Shown piece by piece: positions 7,776 to 16,739 of a stretch of DNA of 64,000 nt. This DNA is from Streptomyces sp. ISL-94 (GTDB taxonomy: Bacteria; Actinomycetota; Actinomycetes; Streptomycetales; Streptomycetaceae). Position numbers and translations under genes: made by a program. The DNA is taken from the NCBI RefSeq assembly GCF_018614075.1, contig NZ_JAGGOZ010000118.1, positions 1-64,000 of the forward strand. The letters are read 5' to 3'. The stretch's first letter is position 1, and every line of letters begins with the position of its first letter. The notes beneath the pieces were generated by a model that had not been told where the DNA came from, searched no databases, and worked only from the letters and a program-made list of their open reading frames with translations.

Positions 7776-8831
7776 AGCCCGCAGCAGCTCGGCAATCTCC
7801 CGGGCCGCGTCCCGGGCGGGGCGGCCGACGCCGATGAGGGTGGCGGAGGCAGGTCCGGTCCAGTCGCCGTAGCCGAGCAGGTGCAGGCGGGGTTCATCCA
7901 CCGCGCGGGTGCCGTCGGTGGCGATCCGGCCACGGCGGCCGCGCAGGCGCAGGGAGGCGAAGTGGGCCAGTGCCGGGCGAAAACCGGTGCACCAGATGAT
8001 CGCATCCGCCTCGGCGCGGGTACCGTCCGCCCATTTCACACCGGTCGGGGTGAGACTGCTGAACATCGGCGTCGCTGACAGGAGTCCGGCGTCGCGGGCG
8101 ACGCGTACGGGCGGAACGGCGACGATGTCGCCGAGGGAGGCGACGCCGCCGGTGTCGGTGCGGCCGGTGTCGAGGGCGCGGCGGCGGGCGGTCGCGGCGT
8201 CGAAGAGGGCGCGGCCGTCGATGTCGTCGGCGAGGTAGCGGGGCGGGCGCTGGGTGACCCAGGTCAGCTCGGCGGTACCAGCGAGGTCGGCGGCGATCTG
8301 CGCGCCGGAGTTGCCGCCGCCCACGACGATCACCCGCTGGCCGGTGAAATCGGCAGGGCTGCCGTACTGAACGGTGTGCAGCTGGCGGCCGGTGTACTCC
8401 CGCCGGCCGGGCACAGCGGGCACGAACGGGCGGGTCCAGGTTCCGGTGGCGCTGACGACGGCACGGGCCTGCCAGTCGCCGCAATCGGTCTCGACGCGCA
8501 GGAACGCGCCGTCGCGGTGGACCGCATCGACCCAGACGCCGCGCTGGACCGGGAGTTCGTACCGCTTCTCGTAGTCCGCGAGGTACTCCACGACATGACC
8601 GGCGTCCGGGTACGCCTGCCCTGGCTGGAGCGGCATGAGCCGACCGGGCAGGGAGGAGTAGGCGGCCGGGGAAAACAGGCGCAGGGAGTCCCAGGTGTGC
8701 TGCCAGGCCCCGCCCGGTGTCGCCTGGGCGTCGAGAACGACGAATTCGATACCGAGGCGGCGCAGGTGGTAGCCGGCGGCGAGCCCGGACTGGCCGCCGC
8801 CGATCACCACCACTTCGGCGCGCTGCATCAT
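7773..8831 (-). CDS. arsO: ArsO-type flavin-dependent monooxygenase
   Basis: A 352-aa FAD/NADPH oxidoreductase. The FAD motif is GGGQSGLAAG at about 11-20; YTGRQLHTVQY (about 145-155) fits the FxGxxxHxxxY signature of flavin monooxygenases; the NADPH motif is GGGNSGAQIA; the C-terminal GYGDWTGP is typical. ArsO genes accompany arsR, efflux and arsT genes in Streptomyces ars clusters such as that of plasmid pHZ227; their exact substrate is uncertain, perhaps organoarsenicals. The ATG overlaps the aquaporin stop (ATGA), giving an arsR-aquaporin-arsO operon. Its TGA lies inside the next promoter's -35 box. Confidence 0.8.
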   Translation of the reverse strand: MMQRAEVVVIGGGQSGLAAGYHLRRLGIEFVVLDAQATPGGAWQHTWDSLRLFSPAAYSSLPGRLMPLQPGQAYPDAGHVVEYLADYEKRYELPVQRGVWVDAVHRDGAFLRVETDCGDWQARAVVSATGTWTRPFVPAVPGRREYTGRQLHTVQYGSPADFTGQRVIVVGGGNSGAQIAADLAGTAELTWVTQRPPRYLADDIDGRALFDAATARRRALDTGRTDTGGVASLGDIVAVPPVRVARDAGLLSATPMFSSLTPTGVKWADGTRAEADAIIWCTGFRPALAHFASLRLRGRRGRIATDGTRAVDEPRLHLLGYGDWTGPASATLIGVGRPARDAAREIAELLRA

Positions 8832-9622
8832 GCTGCGGGCTGCTCCTGTCCGGTCTTGCCACGCATGAAGATGACCGCCACCAGGGCCAGGCCCACCACC
8901 GCGCCGATCAGCTGCATGCCGATGAAGCCGGGCACCGAGGCCGGGGCGATACCGGCGAAGGTGTCGGTGAAGGCACGTCCGATGGTCACCGCCGGGTTCG
9001 CGAAGGACGTGGAGGAGGTGAACCAGTACGCGGCGCCGATGTACGAGGCGACGGCGACGGGCGCGAAGCGCAGCCGGTCGGTGCGGGCCAGGCCGAAGAT
9101 CAGCAGGATCAGGCCCGCGGTGGCGACGACTTCACCGAGGAGGAGGTTTCCGGCGGAGCGGTCGTGGGTGGCCCACTTCACCAGCGGCTCGCCGAACATA
9201 GCGTCCGCCAGAATCGCGCCCGCGACGGCGCCGACGATCTGGGAGGGCACGTACACGGCCACCTCACGGGCAGTGACGCCGGCGCCACCGCGGCGGGCGG
9301 TCCACCACTCCGCCAGCGTCACAGCCGGGTTGAAGTGGGCACCGGAGACTGGACCAAGCAGGGCAATCAGGACGCCGAGGCCGAAGACCGTCGCCGTGGA
9401 GTTGGCCAGCAGCCGGAGCGCCACGTCGTCGGTGAGATCGGTGGCCTGGATGCCGGAGCCGACGACGATCGCCACGAGTGCGGCGGTGCCCACCAGCTCG
9501 GCGGCGGCGCGGGCGATCAGTGGGGTGCGGGGCGGGGTCGCGCCGGGTGCCGGCTGGGGCACGTCGGCGGCTATGACGGACTCCGCCGTGGGGGCGGCGC
9601 CGACGGGCTCGGTGGCGGTCAA
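8828..9622 (-). CDS. Aquaporin/glycerol channel, AqpS-like, in ars operon
   Basis: A 264-aa MIP-family channel with six hydrophobic segments and two NPA boxes, HFNPAVTL and FANPAVTIG. Aquaglyceroporins in ars operons (AqpS of Sinorhizobium) let As(III) leave the cell down its gradient after arsenate reduction. I chose TTG 9622 because GAGGAG lies 8 nt upstream; the open frame extends to 9700 but overlaps arsR, and that part looks non-coding. It is preceded by arsR (37-bp gap) and overlaps arsO by 4 nt. A hydrophilic N-terminal extension of about 40 aa precedes the first helix. Confidence 0.85.
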   Translation of the reverse strand: MTATEPVGAAPTAESVIAADVPQPAPGATPPRTPLIARAAAELVGTAALVAIVVGSGIQATDLTDDVALRLLANSTATVFGLGVLIALLGPVSGAHFNPAVTLAEWWTARRGGAGVTAREVAVYVPSQIVGAVAGAILADAMFGEPLVKWATHDRSAGNLLLGEVVATAGLILLIFGLARTDRLRFAPVAVASYIGAAYWFTSSTSFANPAVTIGRAFTDTFAGIAPASVPGFIGMQLIGAVVGLALVAVIFMRGKTGQEQPAA

Positions 9623-9659
9623 GACAGGATCTCCTCGGGCAGGTGAGGCAGACAGCGGA

Positions 9660-9974
9660 CTACGGGCAGGACCGCTTGAGGTTCGCTTCGGCGGTGGCAC
9701 GCGCGGTCAGAGCGAGGTCGGCGAACTGACCGGCGAGGGCTTCGATGACTTCCGGACGCAGCCGGTAGTAGATGTACCGCCCGCATGGCTCCGTCTCCAC
9801 GACCCCGGCCTCGCGCAGCACCTTCAGGTGGTTGGAGAGGTTCGTCTGCTTGGCACCCGTCTCCTCCACAAGGTGGGTCGTGCAGAGCGTCTCGCGCGCG
9901 AGCAGGGTCACGATCTGGAGCCTGAGCGGGTCGGCAAGAACCCGGATCAGATCAGTGTCGACTGACGTCATCAT
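9660..9974 (-). CDS. arsR: ArsR-family arsenic-responsive repressor
   Basis: A 104-aa winged-helix repressor with the recognition region TNLSNHLKVLREAGVVET and wing GRYIYYRLRP. It lacks the E. coli ELCVCDL site. Cys residues lie in ETLCTTHL (start of the third helix), EPCGRY and the C-terminal KRSCP, a plausible As(III) triad as in other actinobacterial ArsR proteins. First gene of arsR-aquaporin-arsO and divergent from the arsC genes, so it probably represses both directions through the inverted repeat at 9977-9996. Start ATG 9974, or the adjacent ATG 9971. Confidence 0.88.
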   Translation of the reverse strand: MMTSVDTDLIRVLADPLRLQIVTLLARETLCTTHLVEETGAKQTNLSNHLKVLREAGVVETEPCGRYIYYRLRPEVIEALAGQFADLALTARATAEANLKRSCP

Positions 9975-9976
9975 GG

Positions 9977-9996
9977 GCTGATACTGTCACATCAGC
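9977..9996. promoter_or_regulatory. Candidate ArsR operator
   Basis: An inverted repeat, GCTGAT - 8 bp - ATCAGC, sits immediately upstream of arsR in the arsR/arsC divergent region (9975-10050). Position and symmetry fit autorepression. The match to a defined ArsR consensus was not tested. Confidence 0.5.
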
Positions 9997-10050
9997 TGGG
10001 CCTGACACCAGTCCGAGCTGACCTTACTGGCTCCTTTGAACGGGAACGCC

Positions 10051-10680
10051 ATGCCCACGCCCTCTTCACCCCTCCTGCCGGACGAACGCCTGGCCGCGGG
10101 GGCTGCCCGCCTCGCCTCCCGGTATGCCGGCCACTTCTCGCCGGAGACCGTGCTAGGCCTACTCGCCGACTCGTACGCACGTCTTGCCGAGCAGGCACGG
10201 GTCCGTACGCACCTGGTCGTGCTGGCGGAACGGCTGACCGCCGAGCGCCTGGACGCCCTCGCCCACACCCAAGGGCTGGTGAACGGCCCGACCCGGGTGC
10301 TGTTCGTGGGCAGCCAGAACGCCGGGCGCTCGCAGATGGCCGCCGCCCTCCTCGCCCACCGGGCGGGCGAGCGCGTCACCGTCTCCTCAGCGGGCACTCG
10401 TCCGGCCGACGAGGTGGAGCCGCACATCGCGCAGGCCCTCACCGAAGCCGGTGCGGACCTCGCCGACGCGTACCCCAAGCCCCTGACCGAAGAGGTCGCC
10501 GAGGCTGCCGACATCGTGATCACGATGGGCTGCGGCGACGCCTGCCCTGTCGTGCCCGGTCGCCGCCACCTCGACTGGCCTCTAGCCGACCCCGAAGCTG
10601 CGCCGATCGCCCTCGTACGGGAGATCCGCGACGAGATCGACGCCCACATCAGCGAGCTGCTCGTGCAGCTCGCGCCGTAG
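10051..10680 (+). CDS. ArsC-like protein lacking the catalytic Cys
   Basis: A 209-aa protein. Residues about 8-80 form a helical domain (DERLAAGAARLASRYAGHF, ARLAEQARVRTHLVVLAERL) of the kind that dimerises some actinobacterial arsenate reductases. Residues about 88-205 are a low-molecular-weight-phosphatase fold. The P-loop reads FVGSQNAGRSQ, where the next gene has FVCIHNAGRSQ: the nucleophile Cys is Gly (GGC at about 10309 instead of TGC). MGCGDAC and the DWPLADP aspartate are kept. It should not reduce arsenate by the standard mechanism; a regulatory or partner role is possible. ATG 10051 is preferred over an in-frame TTG at 10036. Confidence 0.75.
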   Translation: MPTPSSPLLPDERLAAGAARLASRYAGHFSPETVLGLLADSYARLAEQARVRTHLVVLAERLTAERLDALAHTQGLVNGPTRVLFVGSQNAGRSQMAAALLAHRAGERVTVSSAGTRPADEVEPHIAQALTEAGADLADAYPKPLTEEVAEAADIVITMGCGDACPVVPGRRHLDWPLADPEAAPIALVREIRDEIDAHISELLVQLAP

Positions 10681-10733
10681 AGCCGCAAGCCCCCGCATCC
10701 CCACCGCAGTCACCTCACCCCAAGGAAGAACAG

Positions 10734-11183
10734 ATGTCCTCCGCTCTCCCCCAGCCTGGCGGCTGGGAGGTACCCCCAGCCGCCTCCGTCCTGTTCGTCT
10801 GCATCCACAACGCGGGCCGCTCCCAGATGGCGGCCGGGTTCCTCCGCCACCTCGCAGGTGACCGCGTCGAGGTGCGCTCCGCCGGCTCCATGCCCGGCGA
10901 GCAGATCAACCCCTCCGCCGTCGCCGCCATGGCCGAGCTGGGCATCGACATCTCCGACCAGAAGCCGAAGGTCCTCACCCCCGAAGCCGCCCAGGCCTCC
11001 GACTACATCATCACCATGGGCTGCGGCGACGCCTGCCCCTACTTCCCCGGCAAGACCTACCTCGACTGGCAGCTCGAAGACCCCGCGGGCCAGGGCGTCG
11101 AGGCCGTGCGCCCCATCCGCGACGAGATCAAGGGCCTCATCGAGGGCCTGATCGCCGAGATCGACGCCAAGAAGCAGGGGTGA
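10734..11183 (+). CDS. arsC: Arsenate reductase (LMW-PTP fold, thiol dependent)
   Basis: A 149-aa protein with an intact P-loop VCIHNAGRSQ (nucleophilic Cys at about 23), MGCGDACP and DWQLEDP (acid Asp), matching the thioredoxin- or mycothiol-coupled ArsC group. It reduces As(V) to As(III), which is then exported by efflux or channel proteins encoded nearby. ATG 10734 has AAGGAAG a few nt upstream. It follows the Cys-less paralogue by 53 bp and is followed by arsT 4 bp after its stop, consistent with an arsC-arsT operon. Confidence 0.9.
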   Translation: MSSALPQPGGWEVPPAASVLFVCIHNAGRSQMAAGFLRHLAGDRVEVRSAGSMPGEQINPSAVAAMAELGIDISDQKPKVLTPEAAQASDYIITMGCGDACPYFPGKTYLDWQLEDPAGQGVEAVRPIRDEIKGLIEGLIAEIDAKKQG

Positions 11184-11187
11184 CCCC

Positions 11188-12174
11188 GTGACCGACGCGA
11201 CCACCGCCGACGACGGCATACACAACGTCATCATCATCGGCTCCGGCCCCGCCGGATACACCGCTGCCCTCTACACCGCCCGCGCGCAGCTGAAGCCCCT
11301 GCTGTTCGGCAGCTCGATCTTCGTCGGCGGCTCGCTGACGACGACCACCGAGGTCGAGAACTTCCCCGGTTTCCCCGAGGGTGTCGACGGCCCGGACCTC
11401 ATGGACAGCATGCGCGTCCAAGCGGAGAAGTTCGGCGCCCAGATGATCGACGACGACATCGTCTCCGTCGACCTGACCGGCCCCATCAAAGAAGTCACCG
11501 ACTCCGAGGGCACCGTCCACCGCGCGAAGACGGTGATCATCGCCACCGGCTCCGGGTACCGCAAGCTCGGTCTTCCCAAGGAGGACGAGCTGTCGGGGCG
11601 CGGCGTGTCCTGGTGCGCGACCTGTGACGGGTTCTTCTTCCGCGACCGTGACATCGTCGTGGTGGGCGGCGGCGACACCGCCATGGAGGAGGCCACCTTC
11701 CTCACCCGCTTCGCCAAATCCGTCACCGTCGTCCACCGCCGCAGCACCCTGCGTGCCTCGAAGGTCATGCAGAACCGGGCCTTCACAGACGACAAGATCT
11801 CCTTCGCATTCGACAGCGAAATCGCCGAGATCAAGGAGAAGGACGGCATGCTGGCGGGCGTCGTCCTGCGCGACACCTTCACCGGAGAGCTCCGCGATGT
11901 GGAGGTGACCGGACTGTTCATCGCGATCGGGCACGACCCGCGCACCGAACTGTTCACCGGCCAGCTCGACCTCGACGACGAGGGCTACCTGAAGGTCCAA
12001 GCGCCCTCCACCCGCACGAGCCTCCCCGGCGTCTTCGCCGCCGGCGATGTCGTCGACCGCACTTACCGCCAAGCCATCACCGCCGCTGGCACCGGGTGCG
12101 CCGCAGCCCTCGACGCCGAGCGGTACCTTGCTGCTCTGCGTACGAAGAATGAACCTGCACCAGCAGCAGTCTGA
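11188..12174 (+). CDS. arsT: Thioredoxin reductase-like flavoprotein
   Basis: A 328-aa protein with FAD motif GSGPAGYTAA, redox-active CATC (WCATCDGFFF), NADPH motif GGGDTAMEEA and C-terminal GVFAAGDVVD. This is the full TrxB architecture. In Streptomyces ars clusters the gene is called arsT and is thought to regenerate the thiol donor used by ArsC; that role here is inferred from the neighbour. GTG start at 11188, with GGGG upstream and only 4 bp after the arsC stop. A strong terminator follows at 12188. The host would have its own housekeeping trxB, so this is a resistance-dedicated copy. Confidence 0.88.
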   Translation: MTDATTADDGIHNVIIIGSGPAGYTAALYTARAQLKPLLFGSSIFVGGSLTTTTEVENFPGFPEGVDGPDLMDSMRVQAEKFGAQMIDDDIVSVDLTGPIKEVTDSEGTVHRAKTVIIATGSGYRKLGLPKEDELSGRGVSWCATCDGFFFRDRDIVVVGGGDTAMEEATFLTRFAKSVTVVHRRSTLRASKVMQNRAFTDDKISFAFDSEIAEIKEKDGMLAGVVLRDTFTGELRDVEVTGLFIAIGHDPRTELFTGQLDLDDEGYLKVQAPSTRTSLPGVFAAGDVVDRTYRQAITAAGTGCAAALDAERYLAALRTKNEPAPAAV

Positions 12175-12187
12175 CCTGATCGCACCG

Positions 12188-12226
12188 AAGGGGGCGGCCC
12201 ACACCAATGGTGTGGGCCGCCCCCTT
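12188..12226 (+). terminator. Strong terminator after arsT
   Basis: An 18-bp perfect stem (12188-12205 with 12209-12226), 3-nt loop AAT, AA...TT at the base, followed by CTCG. It ends the arsC-arsT operon and could also act on readthrough from the opposite strand. Confidence 0.85.
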
Positions 12227-12357
12227 CTCGTACGTGACGTCACGTCCCGGACTGACAGACAGCCGTCAAAGTCTGGCCAGGGTGGAAGCAACGTCACACG
12301 CACGGTTATGACAGCGGGACTGCAAGCTGAGAACGATGAAGATTCGAGTACGTCGGT

Positions 12358-13863
12358 TCAGTGGCTGGCGAGTTCGCCAGTGAGCTTGCCGTGGAGGTCG
12401 GCGCTCGGGTCGTTGAGACCCGTGATCTCGACCGTTTTGCCACGCTGAGCGTACTTGGTCTCGATGGCGTCCAGGGCTGCGACCGAGGAGGCGTCCCAGA
12501 CGTGGGCGGCGGACAGGTCGATGACGATCTTGTCGGGGTCGCCTGTGTAGTTGAACTGGCCGACGAGGTCGTTGGAGGAGGCGAAGAACAGTTCTCCGGT
12601 CACCGTGTAGATCACGCTGGTGCCGTCGGGGGCGGTGACGGGGGTGACTTCGGCGAGGTGGGCGACGCGCTTGGCGAAGATGACCATCGCGGTGACCGAG
12701 CCGACGACGACGCCGATGGCCAGGTTGTCGGTGGCGACCACGCAGATCACGGTAATGACCATGACAGTGATCTCACCGGCCGGCATCCGCTTGAGGGTCT
12801 TGGGAGCGATGGAGTGCCAGTCGAAGGTCGCGAACGACACCATGACCATCACCGAGACCAGGGCAGCCATGGGGATGTCTGAGACGACCGGTCCGAAGAC
12901 GATGCACAGCACCATCAGGAACGCGCCCGCGAGGAACGTGGACAGGCGGGTGCGGGCGCCGGACACCTTCACGTTGATCATGGTCTGACCGATCATGGCG
13001 CAGCCGCCCATGCCGCCGAAGAATCCGGTAACGATGTTGGCGATGCCCTGGCCGACCGATTCGCGGGTTTTGGAGGAGTGGGTGTCGGTGATCTCGTCGA
13101 CGAGCTTGGCCGTCATGAGGGATTCCATCAGGCCGACCAGCGCCATCGCGAACGCGTAGGGAGCGATGGTGGTCAGGGTGTCCACCGTGAACGGTACGTC
13201 CGGCAGGCCGGGGACGGGCAGGGATGACGGCAGGGCTCCCTTGTCGCCCACGGTCGGCACGGCGATCGCGGCCGCGACCGTGATGACGGTCAGGATCACG
13301 ATGGAGACGAGCGGCGCCGGGATCACGGTGGTGACCTTCGGGAAGAACACCATCAGCGCCAACCCGCCGATGATCAGCGGATACACGGCCCACGGCACGT
13401 CGTGCATTTCGGGGACCTGGGCCATGAAGATCAGGATGGCGAGGGCATTGACGAAGCCGACCATCACCGAGCGCGGAACGAACCGCATCAGCTTCGCGAC
13501 GCCGAGGGCGCCGAGCGCCACCTGGATGACGCCGGCCAGTATGACCGCCGCCACGAGGTAGCCGAAGCCGTGCTCACGGTTGAGCGGCGCGATCACGAGC
13601 GCGACGGCACCAGTGGCCGCCGAGATCATCGCCCGGCGCCCGCCCACGATCGAGATGACCACGGCCATCGTGAAGGAGGCGAACAGACCGACCGCCGGGT
13701 CGACCCCGGCAATAATCGAGAACGAGATCGCCTCGGGGATCAGGGCGAGCGCGACAACCAGACCGGCCAGGACCTCGGTCCGCCAGACCTTCGGGTTGCT
13801 CAGCCAGGCGGGGCGCAGGCTGCGCAGGCGCGCGGCGGGGGACGTCAGGGAAGCAGAAGACAA
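12358..13863 (-). CDS. SulP-family anion transporter with STAS domain
   Basis: A 501-aa protein. The first roughly 400 residues hold 10-12 hydrophobic segments with SulP signatures (VVALALIPEAISFSIIAGVDP and GGMGGCAMIGQTMINVKSG-like). The C-terminal 100 residues are a STAS domain (GELFFASSNDLVGQF, IVIDLSAAHVWDASSVAAL) with the usual DxSxVxxxD-like phosphorylation or nucleotide site. Members carry sulfate, bicarbonate or other oxyanions. The ion here is unknown; oxyanion transport would suit an arsenic island. Divergent from a MerR gene 400 bp away whose palindromic operator could control it. Confidence 0.85.
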   Translation of the reverse strand: MSSASLTSPAARLRSLRPAWLSNPKVWRTEVLAGLVVALALIPEAISFSIIAGVDPAVGLFASFTMAVVISIVGGRRAMISAATGAVALVIAPLNREHGFGYLVAAVILAGVIQVALGALGVAKLMRFVPRSVMVGFVNALAILIFMAQVPEMHDVPWAVYPLIIGGLALMVFFPKVTTVIPAPLVSIVILTVITVAAAIAVPTVGDKGALPSSLPVPGLPDVPFTVDTLTTIAPYAFAMALVGLMESLMTAKLVDEITDTHSSKTRESVGQGIANIVTGFFGGMGGCAMIGQTMINVKVSGARTRLSTFLAGAFLMVLCIVFGPVVSDIPMAALVSVMVMVSFATFDWHSIAPKTLKRMPAGEITVMVITVICVVATDNLAIGVVVGSVTAMVIFAKRVAHLAEVTPVTAPDGTSVIYTVTGELFFASSNDLVGQFNYTGDPDKIVIDLSAAHVWDASSVAALDAIETKYAQRGKTVEITGLNDPSADLHGKLTGELASH

Positions 13864-14190
13864 GGGAGTAGGAACCTGTCGTGCTCGGGCACACCCACTT
13901 CTGGGCAGGCCGGGGTGTGCGGGAGACGCGGAGCGGCCGGGCCGGCACCCCGCGGTCGGCCCGAGAAATCAAGCGGGCCGGAAGTTCGGAAAGATGGATG
14001 CGGCGGGCCTGCGCAGTACGCGGCCGGGCAGCTCGCATCCGAAGCGAAACATCACGGTGGGCAGGCGGCAGCGCGGGGCGTCATCGGCTCGCGCATGCTC
14101 GGCTCCTGCGGAATCGGATCTTCGCGGGGGCACCATCGGCCCCGACACGGCTACACCGCAGGAGGCCAGGGGCCACCCGCGCACGACCAA

Positions 14191-14214
14191 CTCTACCTTA
14201 ACGTTAGAGTAGAG
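14191..14214. promoter_or_regulatory. MerR-type palindrome between SulP and MerR genes
   Basis: An imperfect 24-bp dyad: outer arms CTCTAC and GTAGAG, central TAACGTTA. It lies 57 bp before the MerR gene at 14271 and about 330 bp upstream of the SulP gene. It is AT-rich against its surroundings. The rest of 13864-14190 shows no gene. Confidence 0.55.
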
Positions 14215-14270
14215 ATCGGAGGGGTCGCAGAACGCGGCCCGCCACGATGGGAAGGGCCAGGAGCACGGGC

Positions 14271-14681
14271 GTGGACGACAAGCACATGCAGATCGGCGAG
14301 GTCGCCGCGCGAACGGAGCTGTCGCTGCGCACGATCCGGCACTACGAGGAAACCGGCCTCGTCGTCCCCTCGGCCCGCTCCCAGGGCGGATTCCGCCTCT
14401 ACACCGAGACCGACGTGCAGCGCCTCATGGTCATCCGCCGCATGAAGCCGCTCGGCTTCACCCTGGACCAGATGCGCGACCTCTTGGCCGCCACCGATCG
14501 CCTGGATGGCGATGACACTCTCGACACCGATGCGCGTGAGGCCCTCCTCGAGCGTGTGCGCGAGTACGAGCAGGCCGCTACCGAGGAGGTCGACAAGCTC
14601 CGGGTTCAGCTGGCCCGCGCTGAGGATTTCGCCGGAACGCTCCGCACGCGCCTGCACCAGACCGCACCCGCCGGGTCCTGA
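14271..14681 (+). CDS. MerR-family transcriptional regulator
   Basis: A 136-aa protein with the DNA-binding domain MQIGEVAARTELSLRTIRHYE and wing GGFRLYTETDV, followed by a long helix (ALLERVREYEQAATEEVDKL). There are no Cys residues in the effector region, unlike metal-sensing MerR proteins, so it probably senses an organic or redox signal, or binds a partner. The GTG start at 14271 has AGGAG 7 nt upstream; ATG 14247 is in frame but has no ribosome site. Divergent from the SulP transporter with a shared dyad at 14191-14214. Confidence 0.8.
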   Translation: MDDKHMQIGEVAARTELSLRTIRHYEETGLVVPSARSQGGFRLYTETDVQRLMVIRRMKPLGFTLDQMRDLLAATDRLDGDDTLDTDAREALLERVREYEQAATEEVDKLRVQLARAEDFAGTLRTRLHQTAPAGS

Positions 14682-15379
14682 GCCGCGAGCCGCCCGAGAG
14701 ACCGTACAGCCGCCGGCCGCAGTCAGTCTGTGCGACGCTGCGCGTGACAGAGCCCTCCTGTCAGGAGCCCCGTATGGAAGGGCCGTCCGCTCGTACCGGC
14801 CGCGCCGCCCGAAAAGCGGCAGCGACCCGCTGACCCGCCCGCTGTCCGGCCTCACGCCTGCTGGTGATGGGCGCGGTCCTCACGATCGCGGCGCCGCCCT
14901 GCATACGATGCCCGCCGAGCGGCCTGAGCTGCACGCGCGCCGCACTGGCGCTCGCGGCAGCTGCTGTCTGGAGGCGTGCCTCCCGCCAGGGCGGATCACA
15001 ACCTGACACTGATGTGATCTTGGGGAGTCGCGCGGGGCAGACAGCCTGAGGTTGCTTCGGTTTGGCGGACATCCTGGCGATCGCGTCGCCCACAACTGGC
15101 TGGAGAGGCGCCACAACCCGAGCACTGGGGTAGCCAACACCAAGATCCGGGCCAGACGCGGGTCAGCACCCCATCAGCAGCAGTTACCGCCAGCATTTGC
15201 AGGTCAAATCGGGTACGGCACGTGTACCACCAGACACCGAGAATCTGAGACGCTCCCCGGGTTGGGGAGCGGTATCAAGGGAAACCGGCTGGTCACGGTG
15301 CTCGGGAGAGGTGCGGTGGTCGCCTGTGGTCGCAGGCTGGAGATACCCACTCCCCCTCCGCCTCCCGGAGGCGATCCCC
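14682..15379. other. Non-coding stretch before integrase A
   Basis: No convincing coding sequence on either strand. The last 110 bp resemble the sequence before integrase B (28240-28335), including two GTGGTCGC boxes, so this conserved leader probably holds the integrase promoter and binding sites. An xis gene would be expected here, but none is recognisable. Confidence 0.45.
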
Positions 15380-16739
15380 ATGCGCACCACCGCCGGCCGC
15401 GGCCGTATCTACCGCCGCTGTGGCTGCAGGGACACCCAGCAGCACCAGCTCGGCGCCCACTGTCCTCACCTGGTCACCGACAGCGAGCACGGCACCTGGA
15501 GCTTCGCCGTCGATGTCCCCACCCCAGGCCATCGCCGCACCACGGTGCGCCGGAGCGGATTCCCTACCCAGGACAGCGCCGAACAGGCCCTGAGCCGCTA
15601 CCTCGAGGGCGAGGCCGGCGGATACAACGCGGACCCGAACCAGACCGTCGCCGCCTACCTGAACGCGTGGCTGGGAGCGAAGGCCCTCGTGCTGAAGCCG
15701 ACCACCATGGCCCGATACCGCGACTACGTCCGCAACGACCTCATCCCGGCCTTCGGCACCCTCAAGCTGGACCAGCTCGCCCACCGCCACATCGCCGGCT
15801 TCATCACCGGCCAGCTCGCGGCCGGCCGCGGCGAGACCACCCTCTACCGGTGCCTGGCCACCCTCTCCAGCGCCCTCGGCGACGCCGTCCGGCAACACCG
15901 ACTCCCACACAACCCGGCCCGTCCCCCACTAATGCGCCGCCCTCCGTCGCCGGAGCGACGGATCTGGACGGCGGAGGAGGCCGCCCGCTTCCTCGGCTAC
16001 TGCCACCGCGCCGACCCCGAGATGGCCGACCTATTCGAGTTCCTCATCGGCACCGGCCTGCGCAAGGGAGAAGCCCTCGGCCTCCACTGGGACGATGTCC
16101 ACCTCGGCCAGGGCGTCTTCTACGTGCGCTGCACCCTCTCCGCGATCGACAACAACCATCTCGTCATCACCACACCGAAGACCCGGTCGAGCCGAGGCTG
16201 GGTCGCCATCTCACCCAGAGTCGCCACCGCCCTCCGGCACCGCGCCCATACGGTGCCCCGGAGGCGCGGCGATCCTGACGATCCGTTCGCCGGACTGGTG
16301 TTCTGCCAACCCGACGGCCGTCCGCTCGGCCCCCACCAAGTCCTCGACCGGCTTCGCCGCCTCTCCGTCGAAGCTGGTGTCCCCAGGATCACGGTGCACG
16401 ACCTGCGTCATCTGGCCGCCACGATCACCATCACGGCCGGTGTGCCGCTCACCGTGGTCTCCAAGACCCTGCGGCACTCCACCCTGTCGACGACCGCCAA
16501 CATCTACAGCCACCTCACCCAGCAGGCAGCCCGCGAAGCCGTCGACACCATCGACCGCACCCTCACCGGAGCCGAGAGGGCCGGCCACGAGACAAGCCGC
16601 CCGGCGTGGCTGCGACCACCACGCGACCACATCCACCGGCTCGGCGAAGTTGTCCGCCGACTCCGCTCCCCCATGAAGCCCGCCTTCAGCGCTACAGCCT
16701 CCCAGCCGCAGACTGGACGTGCGACCACACTGCGACCAC
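15316..16739. repeat. Putative arm-type sites flanking integrase A
   Basis: GTGGTCGC occurs at 15316-15323 and 15326-15333, upstream of int. Its complement GCGACCAC occurs at 16612-16619, 16623-16630, 16721-16728 and 16732-16739, inside the 3' end of int. Pairs are spaced 10-11 bp and the orientation is inverted across the gene. The pattern is conserved in element B and the remnant. Confidence 0.45.

Noticed and set aside
14864..15049. Small Ala/Cys-rich ORF before integrase A as a possible excisionase
   Set aside because: No helix-turn-helix pattern, no ribosome site and no counterpart before integrase B.
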